64,000 nt of DNA. It comes from Kribbella sindirgiensis. GTDB taxonomy: Bacteria; Actinomycetota; Actinomycetes; Propionibacteriales; Kribbellaceae. The stretch is taken from assembly GCF_004331435.1 (NCBI RefSeq), contig NZ_SJKA01000003.1:186001-250000 (forward strand), written 5' to 3'. Positions within the stretch are counted from its first letter, which is position 1. Every line of letters starts with the position of its first letter. This document shows positions 1 through 9,883 of the stretch, piece by piece. The notes below the pieces were generated by a model. That model ran no database searches. It was not told the origin of the DNA and saw only the letters and a program-made list of their open reading frames with translations. The position numbers and the translations under genes were made by a program.

Positions 1-30
1 CTCACAGTCGAACACATGTTCCCATGAACG

Positions 31-606
31 TCAAACGGCGGCTCGGGCAGCCTCCTCGACGCGGGCGCGGTACGCCGCCCACCACTCCGCGTCCTGCTCG
101 GGGAGGTTCGAGTTGGTTGAGCTCATGCCGGCGGCGCCGTCCAGTTGTTCGCGGAGGATGTCGGCGTGGCCGGCGTGGCGGTTGGTCTCGGCGAGGACGT
201 GGACGAGGATGCCGTGCAGCGTCACCGACGACTTGCGCCACCACGGCACCAGGCCCGACGCGTCCAGGTCGAGCGCCTCGATCGTCGCGTCAGCGTGCGC
301 ACACGCCCGCTGGTACCGGTCGACGATCGACGCGCGCGTCTCGTCGGCGGTCGCCCACATCTCGACGTTCGGCTCGGCGTCGTCGTCCCACCACGGCAGT
401 TCCTCGGCGAACGGCCGATCGAAGGTCTTCCCGAAGTACCAGGCCTCGACGATCGACAGGTGCTTGACCAGGCCGAGCAGGTTGGTCCCGCTGGGCGTCA
501 GCGGCCGGCGGATGTCGTACTCGCCGAGCCCGTCGAGCTTCCAGACCATCGCCTCGCGGGCCTTACGGAGATAGTCGTGCAGGGTTTCTTTCACACCCCG
601 GATCAT
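31..606 (-). CDS. DinB-fold (DUF664-type) protein
   Basis: A 191-residue protein of the DinB/DUF664 four-helix-bundle superfamily, which in actinobacteria includes mycothiol- or bacillithiol-dependent metal-binding transferases. The family pattern is visible: a first helix ending in NLLGLVKHL with a His near residue 49, and a later helix with LVHVLAETNRHAGHADILRE that supplies the second and third metal-ligand His residues. The start is the ATG at 606; an in-frame GTG four codons on is also possible. It lies only 3 bases after the stop of the NmrA-type oxidoreductase, so the two are almost certainly one transcript, plausibly controlled by the divergent TetR gene. The substrate is unknown. Confidence 0.8.
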   Translation of the reverse strand: MIRGVKETLHDYLRKAREAMVWKLDGLGEYDIRRPLTPSGTNLLGLVKHLSIVEAWYFGKTFDRPFAEELPWWDDDAEPNVEMWATADETRASIVDRYQRACAHADATIEALDLDASGLVPWWRKSSVTLHGILVHVLAETNRHAGHADILREQLDGAAGMSSTNSNLPEQDAEWWAAYRARVEEAARAAV

Positions 607-609
607 GCC

Positions 610-1443
610 TCAGCTGAAGACCGCCGCGTTGGCCCGCGCCCATTCGCGGTACGTCGTCCCCGGCCGGCCGGTGAGGTCGCGCACGGCCGGCTCCGGCTTC
701 ATCGGGTACTCGGCCATCATCCGGAACCCGTCGAGCAGCCACTGCGACGTCTCGCGCCCGATCACCGGTGCGAGCCCGTCGACGTACTCGTCCGGGGTCA
801 GCTCCTCGAACCGCACCTCCCGCCCGATCGCCTCCGCGATGTACGCGACCTGCTCAGGCGGCGTGAGCCCTTCCGGTCCGCTCATGGTGATCTTCTGCCC
901 GCCGTACTCCTCGGACAGCAGCACCACCCGCGCCACCGCCGCGATGTCCGCGAGGTCGATCGGCGTCTGCACCGCACCGGCGTACGGCGCCCGCACCACC
1001 CCGTCGGCCTTGATCGACGGCGCCCAGTCGAGCGTGTTGTTCATGAACTGCCCCGGCCGCAGGAACGTCCAGTCGAAGCCGGCCGCCTCGATCGCACGCT
1101 CGATCCGGTAGTAGTGCCACGTCGACGGATCCCCTTGCGCCTCGTAGTCCGCGGGCTCCCCTGACAGTACGACGACCCGCCGCACGCCGGCGTCCCGCGC
1201 ACAGCGGACGAAGTCGTCGACGTACGCCGGAAGCGGCGCGAGGTACACCGTGTCGACACCGGCGAGCGCCGCGGGCAACGTCTCCGGCTTACCGAGGTAC
1301 CCGCGCGCGACCTCCACGCCCTCCGGCAGGGCCGCCCGGGCCGGCTTGTTGGTCAGCGCGCGCACCGGGGCGCCCGCCGCCACCAACTCGTCGACCAGGA
1401 GCCGCCCCACACTCGCCGTCGCGCCCGTCACCAGGATCGTCAT
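610..1443 (-). CDS. NmrA-type NAD(P)H-binding oxidoreductase
   Basis: A 277-residue atypical short-chain dehydrogenase of the NmrA/NAD(P)-binding family. The N-terminus begins at once with a Rossmann strand and the motif VTGATASVGRLLVDEL (GxxxxxG type), followed by RALTNKP, typical of NADP-binding members. The middle has RPGQFMNNTLDW, the usual family signature near the substrate pocket. No SDR YxxxK catalytic pair is obvious, as expected for NmrA-like proteins. A good ribosome site (GAGAGGGG) precedes the ATG. It is transcribed divergently from a TetR regulator across a 70-base gap that contains a perfect 11+11 base inverted repeat, so TetR control of this gene and the downstream DinB gene is likely. 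It resembles quinone-oxidoreductase or nucleoside-sugar-type sensors; the reaction cannot be told from sequence. Confidence 0.85.
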   Translation of the reverse strand: MTILVTGATASVGRLLVDELVAAGAPVRALTNKPARAALPEGVEVARGYLGKPETLPAALAGVDTVYLAPLPAYVDDFVRCARDAGVRRVVVLSGEPADYEAQGDPSTWHYYRIERAIEAAGFDWTFLRPGQFMNNTLDWAPSIKADGVVRAPYAGAVQTPIDLADIAAVARVVLLSEEYGGQKITMSGPEGLTPPEQVAYIAEAIGREVRFEELTPDEYVDGLAPVIGRETSQWLLDGFRMMAEYPMKPEPAVRDLTGRPGTTYREWARANAAVFS

Positions 1444-1463
1444 CGAAAATCCCCTCTCGATCA

Positions 1464-1490
1464 GAATTCTCGTAGGGTATACGAGAATTC
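1464..1490. promoter_or_regulatory. Perfect palindrome, candidate TetR operator
   Basis: The arms GAATTCTCGTA and TACGAGAATTC are exact reverse complements separated by GGGTA. The site lies in the gap between the divergent NmrA gene (start 1443) and the TetR gene (start 1514), 20-25 bases from each. It is AT-rich compared with everything around it. TetR-family repressors usually bind such a site and control both themselves and the divergent gene; this assignment is inference from position and symmetry. Confidence 0.8.
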
Positions 1491-1513
1491 GAGAAAGCGC
1501 CTATCGTTGGCCC

Positions 1514-2305
1514 GTGAGTGAGCGGCGGAGTGGCGAGGGGCAGCCGGACAAGACGCTGGCGTTGCTGTGGCGCAACCACCGCCACCCCATGGCTGACGAG
1601 TCCGTCGACCGGAAGCGCGGCGCGGGCCGGCGTCCGTCGCTGAACGTGGACGAGGTCGTCCAGGCAGGCATCCAGCTCGCCGACGACCAGGGTCTGGCGG
1701 CGGCATCGATGGGCGGGCTCGCCAAGGAGCTCGGCGTCGGCACGATGACGCTGTACACGTACGTGCCGTCCAAGGACGAACTGCTCGACCTGATGGTCGA
1801 CCAGGTGCTCGGCGAGCGCGAGCTCCCCGGCCCTGGTGAGCCGCGGCCGGAGGACTGGCGCGAGCAGGTCGAGCTCTACTCGCGGCAAACCCGTGCGATG
1901 TTCCAGCGGCACCTGTGGTTGTCACAGGTCTCGACGATCCGCCCGCCGGTAGGGCCGGGCATGCTGGCGGGCCGCGAGTACCTCCTGTCCGCGTTGCTCG
2001 GTCTCGGACTCGGAGCGCTCGAGACCAACACGGCTGCGCTCGCAATCACGACGTACGTCGACTCCGCCGCGAGCCTCGAGGCGGAGAGTCAACTGGTCGA
2101 GCGCGCGACCGGGCAGAGCAACGACGCCTGGTGGTACGAGCGCAACGACCTCTGGGAGACGTACTTCGATGTCGACCGGCATCCCGCGATGACCACGATC
2201 TGGCATGCGGACGGCTACCAGTCGAGCACCCGGGAAGCCGCCGCCGACTCCTACCGCTACGGCCTCGACCGTCTCCTCGACGGCATCGAGAACACCGCCC
2301 TATAG
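1514..2305 (+). CDS. TetR-family transcriptional regulator
   Basis: A 263-residue TetR regulator of the TetR_C (tetracycline-repressor-like C-terminal) subfamily. I chose the GTG at 1514 because the protein then opens with SERRSGEGQPDKTLALLWR, the usual N-terminal arm of this subfamily; a longer upstream frame would run back through the divergent gene. The helix-turn-helix lies around residues 45-85 (AGIQLADDQGLAAASMGGLA, then KELGVGTMTLYTYVPSKDEL). The C-terminal two thirds form the ligand-binding and dimer domain. It is divergent from the NmrA/DinB pair and faces the perfect operator at 1464-1490, so autoregulation and repression of that pair are likely. The ligand is unknown. Confidence 0.9.
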   Translation: MSERRSGEGQPDKTLALLWRNHRHPMADESVDRKRGAGRRPSLNVDEVVQAGIQLADDQGLAAASMGGLAKELGVGTMTLYTYVPSKDELLDLMVDQVLGERELPGPGEPRPEDWREQVELYSRQTRAMFQRHLWLSQVSTIRPPVGPGMLAGREYLLSALLGLGLGALETNTAALAITTYVDSAASLEAESQLVERATGQSNDAWWYERNDLWETYFDVDRHPAMTTIWHADGYQSSTREAAADSYRYGLDRLLDGIENTAL

Positions 2306-3262
2306 ATCGAGCGAGATCCAGGCCGGATCGTGATCGGTCCCATCCCGCGCGAGCTTCCGCCGCCGGCCGATGAAGGCCTGCCGGAGCCGGGGCGCGAGCG
2401 CCGGCGACAACCAGATCTGGTCGATCAGGTCGAACGTCCGCGGTTGCTTCGACTCCTTGAACGTCGACGTCCACGCCGGACTGGCCGGCAGATCGACCGT
2501 CGTCTGCACGGCTCCGATCTCGGTCGGTGCCGTGAGCGCGTTGACGAGACCGGCCTGCGCATACGCGACCAGCGCGGACGAGTCCGGGGTGTCGTTCATG
2601 TCGCCGCAGAGCAGGTACCGTTGGCGGCTGCTCATCCGCGAACCCATGATCCGGACGATCGTCTCGGCCTGCTGGGTCCGCAACAGTTGCGCGGCCGCGG
2701 CGGCCGCTACCGGATCCGCCACGGTGAAGTCGACGAACTTCGACTTCAGGTGCGTGCCGAAGACGGTCAGCAGTCGCCGGCCGCGGGCGTCCAGGATCTC
2801 CGCCTCCACCAGGTCCCGCGAGAAGATCGGCCGGTCCGGTACGTCGGGATGGAACGTCCGCTGGTAGCTCGTCACCCCGCCGATCGGGCGCCGGGACAGC
2901 ACTCCGATATCGATGAACCGCGCCGAGTCGTTGCCGTCGATCACCATCACGTGCTCGTAGGCGCCGTTCAGGTGCTCGCGGTTGAACTCCCGCAGTACGT
3001 CGACGTTCTCGATCTCCTGGACGATCCAGACGTCGACGTCCGCGGCGAGCAACCGCTCGGCGACCCGGGTGGTGTCCTCGGGCTTCTTGGCGGTGAGCAG
3101 CTTTCCATGCCCGTCGAGCTGCAACCGCCGACGGTGCTCGTTGTCGAACTCGTACGTCGCCGGTACCGAACTGCTGCCACTCGCGAGGGCCTCGAGTGCC
3201 CCCGTGAAGTTCCAGCGGTCGAACAGGTTGTTGAGATTGAACGTCCCCACCGTGAGTTCCAT
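2300..3262 (-). CDS. Endonuclease/exonuclease/phosphatase-fold protein
   Basis: A 320-residue member of the DNase I-like endonuclease/exonuclease/phosphatase family. The family motifs are present in order: GTFNLNNLFDR at the N-terminus, IVQEIENVDVLREF with the metal-binding Glu, GTHLKSK in the middle, LCGDMNDTPDSSAL with the Asp-x-Asn pair, and DHDPAW near the C-terminus with the catalytic Asp-His. These residues suggest an active metal-dependent hydrolase on phosphodiester bonds; the substrate may be DNA, RNA or a lipid or nucleotide phosphate. No signal peptide is visible, so it is probably cytoplasmic. The ATG at 3262 follows a strong ribosome site (GGGGAGG), so the longer upstream frame is rejected. 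Its 3' end overlaps the convergent TetR gene by 6 bases. Confidence 0.85.
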   Translation of the reverse strand: MELTVGTFNLNNLFDRWNFTGALEALASGSSSVPATYEFDNEHRRRLQLDGHGKLLTAKKPEDTTRVAERLLAADVDVWIVQEIENVDVLREFNREHLNGAYEHVMVIDGNDSARFIDIGVLSRRPIGGVTSYQRTFHPDVPDRPIFSRDLVEAEILDARGRRLLTVFGTHLKSKFVDFTVADPVAAAAAAQLLRTQQAETIVRIMGSRMSSRQRYLLCGDMNDTPDSSALVAYAQAGLVNALTAPTEIGAVQTTVDLPASPAWTSTFKESKQPRTFDLIDQIWLSPALAPRLRQAFIGRRRKLARDGTDHDPAWISLDL

Positions 3263-3340
3263 GTCCCTACCTCCCCTTACCGAGAAGGTACGCCGGCTAC
3301 TACTCGCGGTCACGAACTCGAAGCGAACGGTTCCCGACGA

Positions 3341-4324
3341 TCAACTGCGGGCGCCGGACAGGACGTCGGCGCCGACCGGGTTGAGCATGTGCCGGACCGA
3401 GCTGCCGATGCGGTGGGTGGTGACCAGGCCGGTGTTGTGCAGGATCCGGGCGTGTTCGCTGGCCGAGGCCAAGGAGATCCCGGCTCGGGCCGCCAGTTCG
3501 CTCGTCGAGCATGCACCGCTCGAGATGCTCTTCAGCACCCGTGCCCGGGTCTTCCCGAGCAGGTCGGCCACGGCGCGATCGCGGTCCGCGTGGCGTACGA
3601 CGGCCTCGGGCCGGCCGGCGGGCCGGACCGGGTACACCAGCACCGGCGGGAGCGCGGGATCGAGCAGCATCATCGGGTACTTCCAGCAGAAGAACGACGG
3701 CACCAGCCGGAGCCCGCGGCCGTTCAGGTGCAGATCCCGGTCGATGTGCGGCAGGTCGACCGACAGCACCGGTGCCTCCCACCGCAGCGCCGGGTGCAGC
3801 TGCGGGATCAGCGACTCGAACCCGTCGCTGGCGACAGTGTCGTTGTGCTTGGCAACTGTCGTCTCGACGGCCGGCGTGATCATCGGCATCTGCGGCGCGA
3901 TCTTGGTCCGGTGGAACGAACGCAACCCGTGCACCAGCCGGGTCATCACGCCGTTCTCGCCGGCCGCGAGCCGCCGGGTCCAGGCCGGCAGCCGAACACT
4001 GTCCGACAGCCTGCCCAGCTCGGATCTCAGCCGGCCGGGCGGCGTGGCGGCGACCGCCGCCAGCCCGGCCTCGAGCCCTTGACCCGCGGCGAGCGGTGTC
4101 AGGAAATCCGGCGAGTACCCCACTGGCGGCGCCAGCGCGAGCAGCTCCTGCTCCTGCGCGCTCAGCCGGGCCCTCGCCCGTTCCCGCCAGGTGCCGAACG
4201 TCTCCGGCTCGTCATCGGTCTGCAGGACGTGGAGACCCAGCAGGACCTCCCACAACGGATCGGGCTCCTGCGCGATCGTCGTCCTGGCCAGATCCGCACA
4301 CTCGAAATGGACGCGGAACACCAC
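3341..4324 (-). CDS. ArsR-type winged-helix regulator
   Basis: A 327-residue regulator with a C-terminal ArsR-like winged helix, an arrangement common in actinobacteria (large DUF5937-type N-terminal domain followed by the DNA-binding domain). The HTH is seen near residues 260-320: LGKTRARVLKSISSGACSTS, then ELAARAGISLASASEHARIL and LVTTHRIGSSVRHML. There are no paired Cys residues typical of metal-sensing ArsR proteins, so the signal is unlikely to be a metal. It stands alone between the nuclease-like gene and guaA, both on the same strand. Confidence 0.85.
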   Translation of the reverse strand: MVFRVHFECADLARTTIAQEPDPLWEVLLGLHVLQTDDEPETFGTWRERARARLSAQEQELLALAPPVGYSPDFLTPLAAGQGLEAGLAAVAATPPGRLRSELGRLSDSVRLPAWTRRLAAGENGVMTRLVHGLRSFHRTKIAPQMPMITPAVETTVAKHNDTVASDGFESLIPQLHPALRWEAPVLSVDLPHIDRDLHLNGRGLRLVPSFFCWKYPMMLLDPALPPVLVYPVRPAGRPEAVVRHADRDRAVADLLGKTRARVLKSISSGACSTSELAARAGISLASASEHARILHNTGLVTTHRIGSSVRHMLNPVGADVLSGARS

Positions 4325-4412
4325 GGTCTCCTCCCCCGAGGAAAGTCACCCGCCGTGGTCAACGGGCAACATGATGACCGTAACAGCCCTCAGGGTCACC
4401 GACCGTGACGTA

Positions 4413-5963
4413 TTACTCCCACTCGATGGTGCCCGGGGGCTTGCTGGTGACGTCGACGGTGACGCGGTTGATCTCGTCGACCTCGTTGGTGATCCGGGTC
4501 GAGATGCGTTCGATCACGTCGTACGGCAGCCGGGCCCAGTCGGCGGTCATCGCGTCCTCGCTGGTCACAGGGCGCAGTACGACGGGGTGGCCGTACGTCC
4601 GGCCGTCGCCCTGGACGCCGACCGACCGTACGTCGGCCAGCAGGACCACCGGGAACTGCCAGATGTCGCGGTCGAGGCCGGCCGCGGTGAGCTCGGTGCG
4701 GGCGATCAGGTCCGCGGCGCGCAGGATGTCCAGCCGCTCGCGGGTGACCTCGCCGATGATCCGGATGCTCAGGCCGGGGCCCGGGAACGGGTGCCGGTAG
4801 ACCATCGTCTCCGGCAGGCCGAGCGTCAGGCCGAGCTCGCGGACCTCGTCCTTGAACAGCGTCCGCAGCGGCTCGATCAGGCTGAACTGCAGGTCGTCGG
4901 GCAGCCCGCCGACGTTGTGGTGCGACTTGATGTTCGCGGCACCGGCACCGCCGCCGGACTCGACCACGTCCGGGTACAGCGTGCCCTGGACCAGGAACTC
5001 GATGTGCCGCTCGGCGTCCACCTTGCGGGCGGTCGCCTCGAAGGTCCGGATGAACTCGCGGCCGACGATCTTGCGCTTCTGCTCCGGGTCGGTCACGCCC
5101 GCCAGCGCGGTCAGGAACTGCTCCTCGGCGTCGATCGCCTCCAGCCGGATCCCGATCGCGGCGACGAAGTCCTTCTCGATCTGCTCCGACTCACCGGCGC
5201 GCTGCAGACCGTGGTCGACGTACACGCAGGTCAGCTGGTCGCCGATCGCCTTGTGCACCAGGGCCGCCGCGACCGCGGAGTCGACACCGCCGGACAACGC
5301 GCACAGCACCTGCTTGTCGCCGACCTGCTCGCGGATCAGCGCCACCTGCTCCTCGACGACGTTGCTCGTGGTCCAGTCGCCCTTGCAGCCGGCGATCTCG
5401 TACAGGAAGTGCTCCAGCACGGCCTGCCCGGCCTGCGAGTGCAGGACCTCCGGGTGCCACTGCACGCCGGCCAGCCGCCGGTCCAGGTTCTCGAAGGCCG
5501 CCACCGGCGCGCCCTCGGACGCCGCGAGTACGGCGAACCCGGCGGGCGGCGCGTGCACCGCGTCACCGTGCGACATCCACACGTTCAGGTCCTCGGGGAT
5601 GTCGGCCAGCAACGTCCCGGGCTCGCTCACCGTGACCGGCGTACGGCCGAACTCGCGCAGTCCGGTACGCCGGACCTCGCCGCCGAGCGTCTGCGCCATC
5701 GCCTGGAAGCCGTAGCAGATCCCGAACGCCGGAACGCCGGCCTCGAACAGCCCGGAGTCGACCCGCGGCGCACCCTCGGCGTACACCGACTGCGGCCCGC
5801 CCGACAGGATGATCGCCTTCGGCCCCTTGGCCAGCATCTCCTCGACCGGCATCGAGTGCGGCACGATCTCGGAGTACACCTTCGCCTCACGCACCCGCCG
5901 CGCGATCAACTGCGCATACTGCGCCCCGAAATCAACAACCAGAACCAACTCATGCTCAGCCAC
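4413..5963 (-). CDS. guaA: GMP synthase (glutamine-hydrolysing)
   Basis: GuaA converts XMP, ATP and glutamine to GMP, the last step of guanine nucleotide synthesis, in the cytoplasm. About 516 residues, full length for the family. The N-terminal class I glutamine amidotransferase has [17 protein letters not shown] and the nucleophile Cys in [11 protein letters not shown], with the His in [10 protein letters not shown]. The central ATP pyrophosphatase has the PP-loop [14 protein letters not shown]. The C-terminal dimer domain ends in the conserved [13 protein letters not shown]. The 5' end reads TTG GTG GTG, any of which could start translation; I took the last GTG because it gives the usual MAEHEL start. 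This gene corresponds in position to M. tuberculosis guaA at one end of the shared gene order. Confidence 0.97.
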   Translation of the reverse strand: MAEHELVLVVDFGAQYAQLIARRVREAKVYSEIVPHSMPVEEMLAKGPKAIILSGGPQSVYAEGAPRVDSGLFEAGVPAFGICYGFQAMAQTLGGEVRRTGLREFGRTPVTVSEPGTLLADIPEDLNVWMSHGDAVHAPPAGFAVLAASEGAPVAAFENLDRRLAGVQWHPEVLHSQAGQAVLEHFLYEIAGCKGDWTTSNVVEEQVALIREQVGDKQVLCALSGGVDSAVAAALVHKAIGDQLTCVYVDHGLQRAGESEQIEKDFVAAIGIRLEAIDAEEQFLTALAGVTDPEQKRKIVGREFIRTFEATARKVDAERHIEFLVQGTLYPDVVESGGGAGAANIKSHHNVGGLPDDLQFSLIEPLRTLFKDEVRELGLTLGLPETMVYRHPFPGPGLSIRIIGEVTRERLDILRAADLIARTELTAAGLDRDIWQFPVVLLADVRSVGVQGDGRTYGHPVVLRPVTSEDAMTADWARLPYDVIERISTRITNEVDEINRVTVDVTSKPPGTIEWE

Positions 5964-5972
5964 CACCAAAGC

Positions 5973-6170
5973 CTATCGGTGCAGGTCAGCAGGGCTGTAA
6001 TCCGCGGCTCGACCGATCACCGGCAGCAGGTCCCTGGTGACCTCCAGCCCCGGAAACCGCCGCCGCATCGCAGCCTCGTACCGCGCCGCACCAGCCGGTT
6101 CACCGATGTAGTCAGAGATCAGATGCGACCCGAACCACAACCGCACACGACACCGAGTCGGAAAGCTCAC
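5973..6170 (-). CDS. Small hypothetical protein
   Basis: A 65-codon frame with a GTG start, directly upstream of guaA on the same strand. The product contains LWFGSHLISDYIGEPAG and AAMRRRFPGLEVTRDLLPVI, which look like folded protein rather than a GC-rich shadow frame, and the frame has ordinary codon choice. I recognise no family. It ends 9 bases before the guaA start, so if real it is probably cotranscribed with guaA. No strong ribosome site is visible. Confidence 0.45.
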   Translation of the reverse strand: MSFPTRCRVRLWFGSHLISDYIGEPAGAARYEAAMRRRFPGLEVTRDLLPVIGRAADYSPADLHR

Positions 6171-6245
6171 AAACGCGGACGCTAGCGGTGCCAGTTGCCC
6201 GCTGTGTTACCGAAAGTTACAGTCTGAAGACGCTCCGCAGACAAG

Positions 6246-6281
6246 CTGAGGGCCCGTCGGTGTAGACCGACGGGCCCTCAG
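6246..6281. terminator. Strong hairpin, 16-bp perfect stem
   Basis: The arms CTGAGGGCCCGTCGGT and ACCGACGGGCCCTCAG pair perfectly around a 4-base loop. The stability is that of an intrinsic terminator, but there is no T-run and no gene ends immediately upstream on either strand: the 65-codon frame and guaA run away to the left and the Abi gene starts 54 bases to the right. It may insulate the Abi gene or terminate an unannotated transcript. Confidence 0.6.
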
Positions 6282-6334
6282 GTGTTCATGTAACGGAGAG
6301 ACCTGCCTCCGCCTTCACGAAGAAGTTTAGGATC

Positions 6335-7033
6335 ATGCCTCCTGCGAATCAAACCGACTATCACGCCGTGGTCGCCGCCAAGATCAGCGGGCCGCGCCTC
6401 GCGCCGTACCTGGCGGCGACGGAAGGCAACGTCCGCCGGGCTCTGACGCTGTACCAATGGAGCGTCGAACTGTCCGGTGCCGTGTACGAGTGTCTGCATC
6501 GATTCGAGGTGATCCTGCGCAACGCGCTCGACGAACAACTCTGCAGATGGAACGCCGTTCAGCGCGATCGGCAGACCGGCCGATCACACTCGTCGGATTG
6601 GCTCATGGACCCGGCCCGCTTGCTCCGACGACTGGCCGGCGACGACATCCGCAAAGCCGGTCGGCGAGCGCAGACCGCCTTACGTGGTGCCGCCAGGGCA
6701 CCCGGGCATCCCGACGTACTCGCCCAGCTGAGCTTCGGCACCTGGCGCTTCTTGCTACCCGACAACGATCCCGGCAGGCAGCACCTGTGGAACAAGGCGC
6801 TCGCCGCGGCGTTCCCGAGCCTTACCGGCGCACCGTCGGACCTCGTGGATCACGTCGACCACATCTACAAACTGCGCAACCGGGTCGCTCATCTTGAACC
6901 ACTGCTCAACTCCAGCATGGTTGCGGACCGGCTGGCCCGGATGAGGACCGTTCTGCTGGCGATCGAGCCGGCCCTCGAGATGTGGTTCGTCTCGCGGCAG
7001 CGCGTCACCGCGATTCTGAAGACCAAGCCGTAG
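6335..7033 (+). CDS. Abi-like HEPN-domain protein
   Basis: A 232-residue protein resembling the Abi_2/AbiD/F family of phage abortive-infection proteins. Visible family marks are FEVILRNALDEQL (residues 58-70), LSFGTWRFLLP (132-142) and KLRNRVAHLEPL (179-190). The last contains an R-x4-H motif (Arg181, His186), the catalytic signature of HEPN-domain ribonucleases. The likely role is cleavage of RNA during infection, leading to growth arrest; this follows from family knowledge. It stands alone with no partner gene, preceded by a strong hairpin and followed 12 bases on by the convergent P450 gene. The ATG at 6335 is the first in frame. Confidence 0.8.
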   Translation: MPPANQTDYHAVVAAKISGPRLAPYLAATEGNVRRALTLYQWSVELSGAVYECLHRFEVILRNALDEQLCRWNAVQRDRQTGRSHSSDWLMDPARLLRRLAGDDIRKAGRRAQTALRGAARAPGHPDVLAQLSFGTWRFLLPDNDPGRQHLWNKALAAAFPSLTGAPSDLVDHVDHIYKLRNRVAHLEPLLNSSMVADRLARMRTVLLAIEPALEMWFVSRQRVTAILKTKP

Positions 7034-7044
7034 GACTCGGACGC

Positions 7045-8108
7045 TCAGACCGCTGTCGAAGTCACCACCAAGCGCGCCGGGGCGCGGAACGAGAGTAGGT
7101 CGATCATTGGTGGGTCCTCCACCAAGCGTGCGCTGATCAGCAGGTCGGTGGTGGATTCCAGGGCTACTCGCGTTTCCAGGCGGGCGAGGCCGGCGCCTAG
7201 GCAGCGGTGGATTCCTAGGCCGAAGGCTAGGTCGGCGGGACCGTTGTGGCCGGTCAGGCCGAGGAGGACCGGGGCTCGGGCGGGTAGCTCGGTGGTGCCG
7301 ATCGTTGTTCGGTGGGCGGTGACTCGGCGCCAGGTCGGGACGGACGACGCCTCTCGCAGGACCTGCTCGACCGAGCGGGTTGGGTCGGCGGGTGGCGCGC
7401 TCGCGGTGAGGGATCGCTGGAAGGCGGTGGAGATGAGTTGGGTGGTGGTCTCCTGGCCGGCGATCAGGAGGAAGTAGCCGACGGCGCAGACCTCTTCGTC
7501 GGTGAGGCCCAGGCCGACGAGCACTCCGAACAGGTCGTCGCCCGGTGCCTTGCGGGCGGCTGTGGTGCGGGCGCGGAGCCAGGCGTAGAACTCGGCCGCG
7601 CTGTGCGCCAGCTCCAGCTGGCGGTCCTCGTCTGGCCAGCCCCAGAACAGTTCCAGCGAGTCCAGGCTCCAGGCCTTCAGCGCGGGTACGTCGACGTTGG
7701 TCAGACCGAGCAGGTGCAGTACGACGAGGGCGGGCGGCTCTGCGGCGATCGCCTGGACCAGGTCGACCTCTTGACCGTCAGCAAGGGCTTTCGAGGCGGC
7801 CGTGACGCGTGCGGCGTTGAGCTCCCGGGTCAGCGGTTCGACGGCGGCGACGCGGGCGGGACTGAAGAAACGGGCTACGGCGGCGCGGATCGGGCGGTGC
7901 GACTCACCCGCGTTGTTCGCCAGCGTCGGCGGCAGCGCGAACCCGACCCCGGACAGGACCCGGAGCGCCTTCACGGACAGCGGCGTGTGCGCGAGTACGG
8001 CGTTGTCCGGCCGGAACGTCTGCGGGTCGAGCAGCACCTCCCGAACCAGCGCCGGGTCGTCCACAACCCAGTACCCCAACGCGTCGTCGTACCGGGCCGG
8101 GCACCCAC

Positions 8109-8112
<4 letters not shown>
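7045..8112 (-). CDS. Cytochrome P450, divergent, in the biotin operon
   Basis: A 355-residue P450, shorter than the usual ~400. The heme-binding loop FGLGIHRCLG (297-306, ligand Cys304) and the I-helix oxygen-activation motif AGQETT (218-223) are intact, and the C-helix has HRPIR. Two oddities stand out. The K-helix ExxR motif reads QVLR (250-253), with Gln for the invariant Glu. The meander segment that usually carries NRDP...FPDPDRF before the heme loop is missing, so TGHNGPADLAFG runs straight on. Its GTG start overlaps the bioD stop (GTGA), making it the last gene of bioA-bioF-bioD-P450. In Bacillus the P450 BioI makes the pimeloyl precursor by cleaving acyl-ACP; a similar role is a reasonable hypothesis, but the altered motifs make activity uncertain. 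Confidence 0.88.
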
Positions 8113-8761
<649 letters not shown>

Positions 8762-8765
<4 letters not shown>

Positions 8766-9883
8766 GAGACCGCCCCGATCGCGTCGACGATCACGCCGCA
8801 CGCGTGATCGAGATCGGCGGCCGACAACCCGGCGTGCGCGGTGAGCCGCAACCGCGAGATGCCGTCGGGGACGGACGGCGGCCGGAAACTTCCCACCCGT
8901 ACGCCGTTCCGCAGACACAGCTCGGCCGCGCGAACGGTCTCGCGCGGACCCGGCATCGGCACCGAGACGACCGGCCCGGAAGCCGGTGGCACCTCGCAGG
9001 CCGCCGCCAACTGGGCTGTCGCCGCGTGGATCGCGGCGGGACGGTCAGGGTCCGCCTGAAGGACCTGGAGGGCCGCGAGGGCAGCGGCGCAGGCGGCCGG
9101 GTTGAGCCCGGTGTCGTAGATGAAGGGGCGGGAACGATTGATCAGGTGGTCCCGCAGCACCGACGGTCCGAGGACGACGCCGCCCTGGGAGGCCATGGCT
9201 TTGGACAGCGTCATGGTCACGATGACGTGGTCGAGGCCCGCGAGACCCGACGCGTGGACCGAGCCGTGCCCACCGCCGGTAACGCCCAGCCCGTGCGCCT
9301 CGTCGACCAGCAGTACGGCGTTGTGCGCGCCGGCGACCGCGGCCAGCTCGAGCAGCGGCGCCTCGTCGCTGAGCACGCTGAACACCGACTCGGTCATCAC
9401 CACCGCATGCGGTTCGTTGCGCTCGGCAAGTACTTTCTCGACGGTGTCCACGTCGTTGTGCGGGACGACCTCGACCCGGGACCGGGCCAGGCGGCAGGCG
9501 TCCACCAGCGAGGCGTGTACGTGTTCGTCGGAGACCAGCAGCGTTCCCGGTCCGCCGAGCGCGGTGACGACGCCGAGGTTGGCGAGGTACCCGGACGAGA
9601 ACGCGAGCGCGGACTCCTGCCCGGCGTACGCCGCCAGCGCGGATTCGAGCTCCTCGTGAAGTTCCGTCGTACCGGTGACGAGGCGGGACGCGGTCGAGCC
9701 GGTGCCCCAGGTCCGTACGGCGTCGGCGGCCGCCGCCACGACCCGCGGATCACGGGCGAGACCGAGGTAGTCGTTGCCCGCGAGGTCGATGAGGTCACCG
9801 TCCGCGGCACGCGCGTTCAGCCGCCGGGTCAGGCCCCGCGCCTCCAGCGCGGCCGCCTTGAGGGCGAGCCAGTCCTCGAACAT
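8762..9883 (-). CDS. bioF: 8-amino-7-oxononanoate synthase
   Basis: BioF condenses pimeloyl thioester with alanine to give 8-amino-7-oxononanoate (KAPA), the first committed ring-forming step of biotin synthesis, using PLP. The 373-residue protein shows GNDYLGLARDPRV near the start, GTGSTASRLVTG for substrate and phosphate contacts, DEAHGLGVTG with the PLP-binding Asp and His, and TMTLSKAMASQGG with the Schiff-base Lys. The ATG at 9883 overlaps the bioA stop by one base (TGATG), so the long upstream open frame running through bioA is not part of the gene. Normal length; second in the operon. Confidence 0.96.

Noticed and set aside
2330..4408. Long plus-strand open frame of ~690 codons
   Set aside because: Antisense to the nuclease-like and ArsR genes; Arg/Pro/Gly-rich with no domain, an effect of GC-rich third positions. 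The same holds for long antisense frames over guaA, bioFA, GMC/SSADH, guaB, groEL, alr and nnr.
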